Positions 7,057 to 14,493 of a DNA stretch of 23,008 nt are shown in pieces; the stretch's first letter is position 1; each line of letters begins with the position of its first letter. This DNA is from Lachnospiraceae bacterium (GTDB lineage Bacteria; Bacillota; Clostridia; Lachnospirales; Lachnospiraceae): NCBI GenBank assembly GCA_900770325.1, contig CAAGKE010000202.1, positions 1-23,008 on the forward strand, given 5' to 3'. The position numbers and the translations under genes are program-made. The notes under the pieces were generated by a model. That model did not search any database. It saw nothing but the letters and a program-made list of their open reading frames with translations, and was not told the DNA's origin.

Positions 7057-8046
7057 TTATTTCCTCCTTCTCTGCGCCAGCAGCAGATACAAAAAGTACA
7101 GTCCGCCGCCGACGGTGATAAAGACGCTGATCGGAATCGCATAAGTATATACATGCTCTACGATCAATTGTCCGGCAATCAGCAAAAGTATGCCGATCAG
7201 TGCAGAACCCGAGATCAGTTCTGTATGACGATAGGTTTTAAACAGCTGCCTTGACAGATTGGCAACAATCAGACCGAAGAAAGAAACCGGGCCGACCAGA
7301 GCTGTCGCGATGGAGATAAACAGTACTACTCCCAAAAGCAGTTTACGGATCGTCCGGTCATAATCCACACCAAGATTGATTGCCTGATCTTTTCCAAGTG
7401 TAATGACATCCAGTAATCCAATTTCTTTTCGTAAAGCGATCACAACGCCTGCCAGAAGGACTGCGGCCAGCAAAATGATCTCCTCATTGATATTGCTGAA
7501 GCTGGCAACCAGTGTGGTCAGCAGGGTCTCATATTCATTTGGATCCATAGAACGCACCAGTGTATTCTGTATGCTGGAAAAAAATGAAGTCAGAACTGTC
7601 CCGATCAGCAATACATACAATACATTGTGCCTGGTCTTTTTAAAAATATAGCTGTAAATAAATGTTGCTATCACACCCATAATAAGCAGATCCGCAAGAA
7701 AAGCAAGATTACTGTTTCTGGCCAGAATACTGCCGGTTCCAAGGAAAAAGGCAACCGCAGTGTGCACCAGGCTGTACAGCGAATTCATGCCAAGCAGACA
7801 GGGGGTAACAATCGTGTTATGAATAATGGATTGAAACACCATGGATGCCGCCCCGATCGCAAAAGCTACAATTATCATTACAATCACTTTTCTGGAACGC
7901 TGCTTCATCGCATATGCAAACAGCTTTGGATGATCAAAACGGACATTGACTGTCATATACAGAGCAATAAAAGCAAGCGAGAGCAAAATCAAAACCAGAA
8001 ATTTTTTACGGCTATCCGGACGCACCGCAGAAACAGGTTTTGTCAT
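7057..8046 (-). CDS. Siderophore ABC transporter permease, FecCD family (second subunit, YclO/CeuC-like)
   Basis: A 329-residue, mostly hydrophobic protein of the BtuC/FecCD fold, expected to span the membrane about ten times. Family features include LGVDYDRTIRKLLLGVVLF (residue ~225 onward), VGPVSFFGLIVANLSRQL, and GQLIVEHV near the C-terminus. The ATG overlaps the previous stop (ATGA), with AAGGAGG upstream. It would form the iron-siderophore channel with the product at 8043-9077. Its cognate ATPase is truncated in the chimera, so transport needs an ATPase from elsewhere or is lost. Confidence 0.88.
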   Translation of the reverse strand: MTKPVSAVRPDSRKKFLVLILLSLAFIALYMTVNVRFDHPKLFAYAMKQRSRKVIVMIIVAFAIGAASMVFQSIIHNTIVTPCLLGMNSLYSLVHTAVAFFLGTGSILARNSNLAFLADLLIMGVIATFIYSYIFKKTRHNVLYVLLIGTVLTSFFSSIQNTLVRSMDPNEYETLLTTLVASFSNINEEIILLAAVLLAGVVIALRKEIGLLDVITLGKDQAINLGVDYDRTIRKLLLGVVLFISIATALVGPVSFFGLIVANLSRQLFKTYRHTELISGSALIGILLLIAGQLIVEHVYTYAIPISVFITVGGGLYFLYLLLAQRRRK

Positions 8047-9077
8047 ACGTCACCTCCTTCCCCGGTCTTCTTCGGAAATCTGATGCGAACCGCCTTACGG
8101 CCATGATTCAGACGATAAATAAGCATGACAATAAAGACCAGACTGCCAAGTATACCAACGATCAGCTCAATCGGCAGCTCATACGGCATAATAACGATAC
8201 GGCCGATCATATCGCAGACAAGAACAAACAGAGCACCGGACAGAGCGGTATCTATCAATGTTCCCCGGATCTTATCACCTTTGAACATCGCTACAATGTT
8301 TGGCACAATTAAGCCAATGTAAGAAATGCTGCCTACCACCACCACTACGCTGGCGGTAATCATGGCGGCGATCGTCAGTCCCATAAACAGCACTAGATTG
8401 TAATTCACACCCAGGTTTTTGGAAAAATCCTTTCCCATACCGACAATATTAAAATGATTGGCAAAAATAAATGCCAGAATCACCAGAGGTAAAGTCAGCC
8501 ATACGATCTCATATCTTCCGCGGATGATCGTGGAGAAGCTGCCCGTCAGCCAGCTGGAAAGTGCCTGCGTCATCTCATATTTGTATGCAATATAATTCGT
8601 AATGCCTCCAATGACATTTCCAAACATAATACCGACCAGTGGAACCATAACCGGATCTTTAAACTGAATATGCTGAATAAACCAGACAAAAATCCATGTT
8701 CCCAGCACAGCACATACAGCAGAAAAGATTGCCCGGCTCCAGATGGTGGAAGCAGGCATAAAAACAAGTGCCAGAAGAATGCCAAACTGCGCGGATGATA
8801 TTGTTGCGCCGGTAGTAGGAGAGACAAATTTATTCATACAAAGCTGCTGCATAATCAGTCCGGCAACACTCATTCCCACACCGGTACACAGAATTGCCAG
8901 AAGCCTGGGCAATCTGGAAATCAGGAAAATCTCCCATTGGTATATATCTCCCTGCAGCAAACTCACCGGGTTAATATCCAGCACTCCAACAAACAGCGAA
9001 TATACCGATAACACCAGCAAGGCAGCCGCAAGAACGATCGTAGATATATGCTTTTTGATAGAAATACCTCCTCGCAA
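8043..9077 (-). CDS. Siderophore ABC transporter permease, FecCD family (first subunit, YclN/CeuB-like), start codon apparently mutated
   Basis: Up to 344 residues, FecCD permease. Recognisable segments are ISRLPRLLAILCTGVGMSVA, MQQLCMNKFVSPTTGAT, GMGKDFSKNLGVNY and GSISYIGLIVPNI. The frame can formally open at TTG 9077, but no ribosome binding site precedes it. Instead a strong AGGAGG (9072-9067) lies inside that frame, and seven bases after it, where homologues would read ATG-AAA-AAG, the codon is ATC (9059-9057). One base change, ATG to ATC, explains this. Translation from ATC or TTG would be weak. Together with the broken ATPase this suggests the iron operon is decaying. Confidence 0.83.
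   Translation of the reverse strand: MRGGISIKKHISTIVLAAALLVLSVYSLFVGVLDINPVSLLQGDIYQWEIFLISRLPRLLAILCTGVGMSVAGLIMQQLCMNKFVSPTTGATISSAQFGILLALVFMPASTIWSRAIFSAVCAVLGTWIFVWFIQHIQFKDPVMVPLVGIMFGNVIGGITNYIAYKYEMTQALSSWLTGSFSTIIRGRYEIVWLTLPLVILAFIFANHFNIVGMGKDFSKNLGVNYNLVLFMGLTIAAMITASVVVVVGSISYIGLIVPNIVAMFKGDKIRGTLIDTALSGALFVLVCDMIGRIVIMPYELPIELIVGILGSLVFIVMLIYRLNHGRKAVRIRFPKKTGEGGDV
9067..9072 (-). promoter_or_regulatory. Ribosome binding site pointing to an ATC codon
   Basis: AGGAGG on the minus strand is spaced seven bases from ATC (9059-9057). It marks the intended start of the first FecCD permease and shows that the TTG at 9077 is unlikely to be the native start. Confidence 0.6.
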
Positions 9078-9085
9078 ATAAATTG

Positions 9086-9101
9086 GTTAGTATATTCTAA
9101 C
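9086..9101. promoter_or_regulatory. Inverted repeat GTTAG-N6-CTAAC, candidate metalloregulator site 1
   Basis: GTTAG and CTAAC flank six bases (TATATT), just upstream of the permease ribosome binding site. It overlaps a possible minus-strand -10 (TATACT, 9094-9089) that lacks a good -35. The same TTAG-N6-CTAA pattern recurs at 9192-9205. Confidence 0.45.
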
Positions 9102-9191
9102 TACAAGCAATAAAAATAACGCATTACAAAACATACTGAGTCGAACCGGCCTTATATGCTTTCGCAATGCGCATTCTTATACACCAGAAAA

Positions 9192-9205
9192 TTAGATATA
9201 GCTAA
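9192..9205. promoter_or_regulatory. Inverted repeat TTAG-N6-CTAA, candidate metalloregulator site 2
   Basis: TTAG-ATATAG-CTAA lies immediately downstream of the -10 box at 9216-9221, where bound repressor would block initiation. Outer bases ACCAGA (9183-9188) and TCTGGT (9207-9212) extend the symmetry to about 30 bp. It resembles, but does not equal, known DtxR/IdeR-type sites. Confidence 0.5.
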
Positions 9206-9215
9206 CTCTGGTAAG

Positions 9216-9245
9216 ACTATATCACACGATAAGAAAATTTGTCAA
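9216..9245 (-). promoter_or_regulatory. Promoter of the siderophore permease operon
   Basis: On the minus strand a perfect TTGACA (9245-9240) is followed after 18 bases by TATAGT (9221-9216). The leader to the permease start would be about 150 nt. After the deletion this promoter is the nearest one seen for the sugar permeases as well. Confidence 0.7.
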
Positions 9246-9288
9246 GCCCCTTTCATATTTGAAAATACTGGAAATGTTCACGTGACAT

Positions 9289-9876
9289 TCAAGCTTCACC
9301 TGAACCGGAACCTGCCGCCGCGATTTTCCTCATCGTCCATTTATCGATACAACCGCTTAATTCCCTTAAATACTCAGAAAACTGCACATTCTCTTTTCCA
9401 TAGGTCATCTGAAGGTCATATTCCAGCGGAAGCCAGGTAGAAATGTCGGATTCATTATGGGAGATCACCGCCTCCAGCTTGTCTAATGCCTTATATATCT
9501 TTGCTTCCTCTGTCTCGAGCTTTCCCATCTCCTCCAAAAGCTCCAGCCATTCCTCCCTCTGTTTTTCGGGAAATGTTCTGACCCAGTCAAGAAACAGCGC
9601 ATCCTCGCCCGCAGCATCTGTATCCGTTTTTTCAAAGGTGGGAATATCCCCGGTAAAGGTTTCTCCCAGATCGTGAATCAGACACATACGGATTACTTTA
9701 TTCATATCCGCCCCCTGAAACTCCGCTTCTCCGGACAGAAGCATAGCCATCAAAGCAGTCCGCCAGCTATGGTCGGCAACACTTTCTCTGCGCTTTTCTT
9801 CCGTAAAGCAATGACGGGGCGTAGTTTTGAGCTTTGCAGCTCTTGAAAGAATATCCAAAAAATGATATGGCGTCAT
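9289..9876 (-). CDS. HD-domain phosphohydrolase (YfbR / HDDC2 family)
   Basis: A 195-residue soluble metal-dependent phosphohydrolase. Family members are 5'-deoxynucleotidases that remove phosphate from deoxynucleoside monophosphates. The HD metal site is visible as H36 (ADHSWR), H68-D69 (CLIHDLGE) and D132 (ALDKLEA). Length fits the family. The ATG at 9876 is six bases past the stop of the upstream isomerase gene, whose end supplies GGAAGGA, so the two are co-transcribed. The pairing with a sugar isomerase suggests carbohydrate or nucleotide salvage, but no direct link is shown. The C-terminal GSGSGEA tail is low complexity. Confidence 0.85.
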   Translation of the reverse strand: MTPYHFLDILSRAAKLKTTPRHCFTEEKRRESVADHSWRTALMAMLLSGEAEFQGADMNKVIRMCLIHDLGETFTGDIPTFEKTDTDAAGEDALFLDWVRTFPEKQREEWLELLEEMGKLETEEAKIYKALDKLEAVISHNESDISTWLPLEYDLQMTYGKENVQFSEYLRELSGCIDKWTMRKIAAAGSGSGEA

Positions 9877-9882
9877 GAAACT

Positions 9883-10629
9883 TCAATCCTTCCGGTCAAA
9901 AGTAAATTTTGTATACTGAGGATAATCCGCAAAAATCAGATGTTCTGCAGGCTCATCCTCTTCCAGCGACGGGATTCTTTCACTTGCTGTGTAAAAGCGG
10001 TTGTCAATTGTATCATCGTTTGTGGTGGATACTTCAAACAAAATCACATCTCCCGTGCCCGGTACCCCCTGCCACATATGATACTGACCCGGCTCCAGTG
10101 AAATGGACTGGCCAGGTTCGAGAATGATCTTCCCTCCTGCCGGTACCATAATTTTCTTACCGTCAACGTTGGCGATCACCGGCGTATCATCAAAGTGACC
10201 CGGCTGTCCGGCACGTCCTCCTTCCACATCCGCATAATCCTCCGGTGTGGCATTGTACAGAGTAATCTCCAGCTTCCCGCCGCCCCGGTTAATAATATCC
10301 TCCCGTTTTTCCCAGTGATAATGATACGGTAAAATCTGTCCATCCATTACATACAGAATTTTTTCTGCGTAGGGTTTTGGATATTTGACCTTTGCGTGAG
10401 AATTTCCATTCCGGAATGTAAACACCGTCAGACCGATCCGGTCAAAATCGCCGCTGCCAAAATCTGTCACATCCCATCCCAGCATATTTTCCACCAGTTC
10501 AATCTCTGACTCATCCAGCTTTTTCCATTCATCCGGCGTATAATACGCAAACGGCGGAAGCGGAAACTTTGCCTCTTTCAAAGCATGAATGGTATAGCGA
10601 ATCATTTCATTTACTTTTGATCGTTTCAT
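9883..10629 (-). CDS. D-lyxose ketol-isomerase family protein (DUF1498, cupin fold)
   Basis: A 248-residue cytosolic enzyme of the family that interconverts D-lyxose and D-xylulose (B. subtilis YdaE is a member). The double-stranded beta-helix metal site is visible: H103, H105 and E110 in YHYHWEKRED, and H184 in GQYHMWQG. VPAGGKIILEPGQSISLEPG is typical cupin strand sequence. The ATG at 10629 follows GGAGG with seven-base spacing. It leads a two-gene operon with the HD phosphohydrolase. The family annotation is firm; the true sugar substrate is not shown by sequence. Confidence 0.85.
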   Translation of the reverse strand: MKRSKVNEMIRYTIHALKEAKFPLPPFAYYTPDEWKKLDESEIELVENMLGWDVTDFGSGDFDRIGLTVFTFRNGNSHAKVKYPKPYAEKILYVMDGQILPYHYHWEKREDIINRGGGKLEITLYNATPEDYADVEGGRAGQPGHFDDTPVIANVDGKKIMVPAGGKIILEPGQSISLEPGQYHMWQGVPGTGDVILFEVSTTNDDTIDNRFYTASERIPSLEEDEPAEHLIFADYPQYTKFTFDRKD

Positions 10630-10728
10630 AGATAAACCTCCATGTTTCTTCCCTTTTATTCTGCTCCTCTTTGCGCAGATTTTTTACTGTTTACGTTGTG
10701 TTTAAAGCAATACGCTTCGCGATGCACA

Positions 10729-10751
10729 GAAACCGCATTCTATGCCGTTTC
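10729..10751 (-). other. Hairpin after the c-di-GMP enzyme gene
   Basis: Ten-base arms (10729-10738 and 10742-10751) pair with one mismatch around a three-base loop, shortly after the stop at 10771. No T tract follows on the minus strand, so it may stabilise the RNA 3' end rather than terminate. Confidence 0.3.
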
Positions 10752-10770
10752 GCGTTCGCTGCCACAGCAT

Positions 10771-13700
10771 CTACCGCGAAGTCTCCTGCATTTCAGCCAC
10801 GATCATTCTTCCCCGGCCTTTCCTCTTTGCCTCATACAGTGCCTGATCGGATTCTTCATACATCTGATTAAATGTTTCTTCCGGTTTTGCAATGACTACT
10901 CCCATGGAGATTCCAGTTCCACCTTCTGTGGATTTTACCGTCATGTTCACCTTATCAAAAATCTGCTGAGCCCGCTCTTTCATCTGCATCTCCGTTGTAT
11001 CCCTGTCAAAAAAGAGCATTGCTGCAAACTCATCCCCGCCCATGCGGCAGGCACGATCTTCTTTTCGAAGAGACATAAGTAAAGCCTGCGCAACGAGAAT
11101 CAGATATTTATCACCGTTATGATGGCCAAATGTGTCGTTATACTCTTTAAACCGGTCCACATCCATCATAATCATCATAATCTTCGATCTCCCCTCAAGG
11201 ATCTTCAATTCCACATCACTGCGGAAAGCAGCATGATTCAGCAATCCTGTAAGAGAATCTCTGCGATAGGTACGCTCCCAGTATCTCAGCCTTATCTGTG
11301 CTTTGCTCTGCTCCGCGTCTGTCAGACGCTTCATAGAATATGTATTCGCAATATTGGTGATGATAATTTCTGACCGTTCGGCGCGAACCGCAGAATCATA
11401 ATACGCCCGGCCAAGGCAGAATACATAAATATCGGAACCATCTTTTCTTCGAAGCTTATGCTCCTGAAAAACCATGGGGTTCTTGGCCAGTCCGGCATTG
11501 GTCTGGCACAAATACTCTGTCCGTTCCTCCTCCGGTATCAGATCCGCCTGCAGCATGGATCCATTTCTGACATCTTCCATCGAATACCCGGTCAGCTTCT
11601 CGAAATTTTCATCTACAGACACGATCCGCATGGAATCATCCAGCAAATAGCGGCTGTACGGAACCGGATGAACACTGAAGCTTTTTTCATTATTACCGCT
11701 GTCCCCGGGACCCGTGTACTCTGAATTTTCTTCGCCGGTCTTCTCCGGCACACTCCTGCTTTCGGATGTATCCAGTGGATTTTCTTTCAGCATTCTGAGA
11801 AATTCTGACACAATATAGGGATCAAACTGGCTGCCTGCACACCGCTTCAATTCCTCCATCGCTTTATCAACCGGCATAGCTGCTCTGTAGGAACGGTCAT
11901 TTGTCATGGCATCATAGGCATCCACAACAGCAATCACCCGGGATAAAAGAGGAATGCTTTCACGGCTCAATCCATCCGGATAACCTTTCCCGTCCCATCT
12001 TTCATGATGATGACGGATCTCATCTGCAATTTCCTTCAATTCGTTATTGCTGTTGGCTATCTCATACCCTTTCTCCGTATGTGACCGCAGAATTTTCCAC
12101 TCCTCCTCTGAAAGCTTGCCCGGTTTATTTAATATTTCCAGCGGAATTCCTATCTTACCGATATCATGAAGAAGACAAAGCAAAGACAGTTTACTCTGCT
12201 GGACATCTGTCAGTTCAATTCTTTTTCCCAGCTCCGCTCCCAGAAGCTGAGTACGCCGTACGTGATGCTCCGTGTCGCTGTCACATTCCTGCAAAGCCCG
12301 GATCAGAGACGTAAGCATTTCTGAATGGATCGACTCCCGGTCAAGAAGTTTTTTGGTACGCATTGCTTTTGCTGCCATCTGTATTGCCTGAAGCACATCC
12401 GGCGCTTCTTCCGTAGCGGCACTGACTGCATACTGGATTTTTCCGTCAAAATGCTCTTTTACCTGTGTCAGGCACTTCTGCATCTCCTCTTCACTGCTGC
12501 GGCTGCAGATCGCAATAAGATTCGCTTCCACTCCCCGTACATAATAGGTACTCTTTGGAAAATACTGCCGCATGGTATCTGCCAGTATTTTTATTTTCTG
12601 ATTTCCGGCACTGTTTCCCCGTGTACTGTTAATGACTGACAGACTGTTAATATCACAGATCGCCACTCCTGTGGGATAGGCGAAATGCTCTCTCGCTTCT
12701 TTTGCAAACCGCTGAAAGCTTTCCCAGTTCTGAAATCCTGTCAGCAGATCTGTTTCCAGAGCTGCATCAGAAAATACAAACATCTGCCCCAGCTTCTGCC
12801 CTTTTTCATTTTTCAGCCTCCGGATATCACAGCGCAGGGGCCTTTCTTCCCCGTCATTTTTTATGTAACACTGAAGTGAAAGACTGATGTCCTCCGTTTC
12901 CAGGTTCAGCGGAAGATTGTAACAATCCAGAAAATCCGTCAGTCCTTCGCATTTATCCGGCTGTATCCCGCCCAGAAGATAATCTGCTCTCTCATTATGG
13001 AGAATCAGGTCATCATTATAATCAAATAAAACGATTCCCTGCCCGATATTTTCAAAAATACTGGTCTTCAGACGATTCAGCATTCCATGGGTGGAATAGT
13101 TAAAACAGCTCCAATACAAAAGAAATGATGTAAGGCTGTAACCGCAGATGGAATAATCCAGAAGATTATAAACATTTACTCCAGGCCAGAACAAAAATAT
13201 ACCATTGACAGATACAATTATCAAAATCCCCAAAATTGTATAGCTGTACTGTGCCCGATATTCCCGGGGAATAATGCACATTTTCCGTATCAGTAAAATC
13301 AGGACCACTGCTACCAGAAGATAAGAAAAAACAAGATGCATCCCGTAAAGAGGCTTCATCTGATAACTGTATTTGGCAATATACGTATCTCTCCTGACAT
13401 AATGAATCGCAATTTCACAGAACGGATTAACCGCAAAGACCACCAGTTCAAACAAAGAATAGAAAACCGCCAGCCTGACCGCAATCTTCCCAGGCCTGGT
13501 AAATTTGCTTTTTGTAAAATAAACAGTAAAAATGAGAAGACAGACCAGCATAAAATCTATACTGATAAAATAAATACTGGACATAACGGACATGCAAAGA
13601 TAACTGTCATTCAGAATACTGATAAGATAACTGATATCCACCACAGCCGCTCCCGCGCATGCATACCCCAGGTATCTTCCTGTTGTTTTATTCTTCTGAA

Positions 13701-13782
13701 TGCACTTAACAGACAGCAATGCATCCATCAAAGCAATCAGAATGGAAATAACAATATATCCCTCCATCAGCATTTTATTCAT
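10771..13782 (-). CDS. Membrane c-di-GMP signalling protein: TM region, PAS, degenerate GGDEF, HD-GYP, PAS, GGDEF
   Basis: A 1003-residue protein predicted to both make and degrade cyclic-di-GMP. Residues 1-235 contain about seven membrane helices, a likely sensor. Next come a PAS-like segment (245-340), a degenerate GGDEF domain (344-490; the signature reads RGVEANL), and an HD-GYP phosphodiesterase (500-660; HDIGK at 539-543, HHERWDGKGYP at 591-601). A second PAS follows (710-810), then a C-terminal diguanylate cyclase (842-996) with RMGGDEF at 913-919. The inhibitory RxxD site (RKED, 906-909) lies five residues ahead of GGDEF, so product inhibition is expected. The start is ATG 13782, chosen because GGAGGGAG lies six bases upstream; a start at 13809 has no such site. 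The ATG lies within the small ORF at 13775-13861. Confidence 0.9.
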   Translation of the reverse strand: MNKMLMEGYIVISILIALMDALLSVKCIQKNKTTGRYLGYACAGAAVVDISYLISILNDSYLCMSVMSSIYFISIDFMLVCLLIFTVYFTKSKFTRPGKIAVRLAVFYSLFELVVFAVNPFCEIAIHYVRRDTYIAKYSYQMKPLYGMHLVFSYLLVAVVLILLIRKMCIIPREYRAQYSYTILGILIIVSVNGIFLFWPGVNVYNLLDYSICGYSLTSFLLYWSCFNYSTHGMLNRLKTSIFENIGQGIVLFDYNDDLILHNERADYLLGGIQPDKCEGLTDFLDCYNLPLNLETEDISLSLQCYIKNDGEERPLRCDIRRLKNEKGQKLGQMFVFSDAALETDLLTGFQNWESFQRFAKEAREHFAYPTGVAICDINSLSVINSTRGNSAGNQKIKILADTMRQYFPKSTYYVRGVEANLIAICSRSSEEEMQKCLTQVKEHFDGKIQYAVSAATEEAPDVLQAIQMAAKAMRTKKLLDRESIHSEMLTSLIRALQECDSDTEHHVRRTQLLGAELGKRIELTDVQQSKLSLLCLLHDIGKIGIPLEILNKPGKLSEEEWKILRSHTEKGYEIANSNNELKEIADEIRHHHERWDGKGYPDGLSRESIPLLSRVIAVVDAYDAMTNDRSYRAAMPVDKAMEELKRCAGSQFDPYIVSEFLRMLKENPLDTSESRSVPEKTGEENSEYTGPGDSGNNEKSFSVHPVPYSRYLLDDSMRIVSVDENFEKLTGYSMEDVRNGSMLQADLIPEEERTEYLCQTNAGLAKNPMVFQEHKLRRKDGSDIYVFCLGRAYYDSAVRAERSEIIITNIANTYSMKRLTDAEQSKAQIRLRYWERTYRRDSLTGLLNHAAFRSDVELKILEGRSKIMMIMMDVDRFKEYNDTFGHHNGDKYLILVAQALLMSLRKEDRACRMGGDEFAAMLFFDRDTTEMQMKERAQQIFDKVNMTVKSTEGGTGISMGVVIAKPEETFNQMYEESDQALYEAKRKGRGRMIVAEMQETSR

Positions 13783-13861
13783 ACCGTTCTCCCTCCAGTT
13801 TCCAGTCAAGCGTACTCTGTCTTTTCTTAATTCTTTCTCTTTCCTTCAGGCTTTTGGACAT
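13775..13861 (-). CDS. Possible 28-residue ORF coupled to the c-di-GMP gene
   Basis: An ATG nine bases after the CYTH stop opens a 28-codon frame ending in TAA, overlapping the start of the c-di-GMP gene by eight bases (ATGAATAA). The peptide is very hydrophilic: it begins MSKSLKERERIKKR and ends EGERYE. Its ribosome binding site is weak (GAGAAG). It could be a leader whose translation opens the GGAGGGAG site of the next gene, or chance. No family recognised. Confidence 0.35.
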   Translation of the reverse strand: MSKSLKERERIKKRQSTLDWKLEGERYE

Positions 13862-13870
13862 CTTTACTTC

Positions 13871-14410
13871 TCAGTCCTGTATTCCCAGCCTGGTCTCCTG
13901 CCAGTACTCCCCCATACTGGAACCGGGCTTACCGGTACAATCCTCTCCCAGGTAATCTCCGATTCCTGCGTCCTGGGCCTTCCAGCTTCTGGCTTCCTCT
14001 TCTGTTTCATATTCGATCTCCGCATACCAGAACGCTGTCGGAAGCCCCGCATCTACACTGTTTACTTCCAGATGATGCCCGTCCGGCAGAAGATAGGTCC
14101 GTCTTTCCTTCTGAATGAGCGGTTTTCCGATCAGTTCCTCTAATTTGGAAAACAATTCTTCATCGATCTCTGTCTCGATTTCCTGACGGCTCAGCCCGTC
14201 AGCTCCAGGAGCCCCTTTAAAGCACAAAATCAGGCTGGTCCTTCCTCCCTGCAGTGCTTCCCTGCGAATTCTTACCGTAGGCCTTACACTAATATAGCCC
14301 TGATCCATCTGATATGTTTCCAGAAGCTGCAGTCCCTGCGGCCATCCCGCTACCATCCATTTCCGCTCTATCTCCATATTTTCCGTCTCTGCCTTTCCAT
14401 ATTCTGTCAT
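13871..14410 (-). CDS. CYTH-domain protein (triphosphate tunnel metalloenzyme)
   Basis: A 179-residue member of the CYTH fold, which hydrolyses inorganic or organic triphosphates or, in class IV adenylate cyclases, makes cAMP. The defining EIERKW motif is at residues 13-18. Basic and acidic tunnel residues follow in VRIRRE, LCFKG, EIETEI, KERRTYLL and AEIEYETEEEA. The ATG at 14410 lacks a ribosome binding site and would sit only about 14 nt from the predicted transcription start. The ATG at 14377 (MEIERKW) fits family starts better, so the first 11 residues are doubtful. It has its own promoter and probably reads into the c-di-GMP gene, which suggests nucleotide-signalling context, though small CYTH proteins are often tripolyphosphatases. 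Confidence 0.85.
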   Translation of the reverse strand: MTEYGKAETENMEIERKWMVAGWPQGLQLLETYQMDQGYISVRPTVRIRREALQGGRTSLILCFKGAPGADGLSRQEIETEIDEELFSKLEELIGKPLIQKERRTYLLPDGHHLEVNSVDAGLPTAFWYAEIEYETEEEARSWKAQDAGIGDYLGEDCTGKPGSSMGEYWQETRLGIQD

Positions 14411-14430
14411 TGACCAAAATAATTATCTCT

Positions 14431-14459
14431 ATTTTACCGCAACCTATCCTGTAATGCAA
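14431..14459 (-). promoter_or_regulatory. Promoter of the CYTH gene
   Basis: On the minus strand TTGCAT (14459-14454) is followed after 17 bases by TAAAAT (14436-14431). It lies in the 83-bp gap after topB and would drive CYTH, the small ORF and the c-di-GMP enzyme. Confidence 0.5.
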
Positions 14460-14493
14460 TCGTAACCTGATTGTCGCCTGTAAGGAGCCCCGG

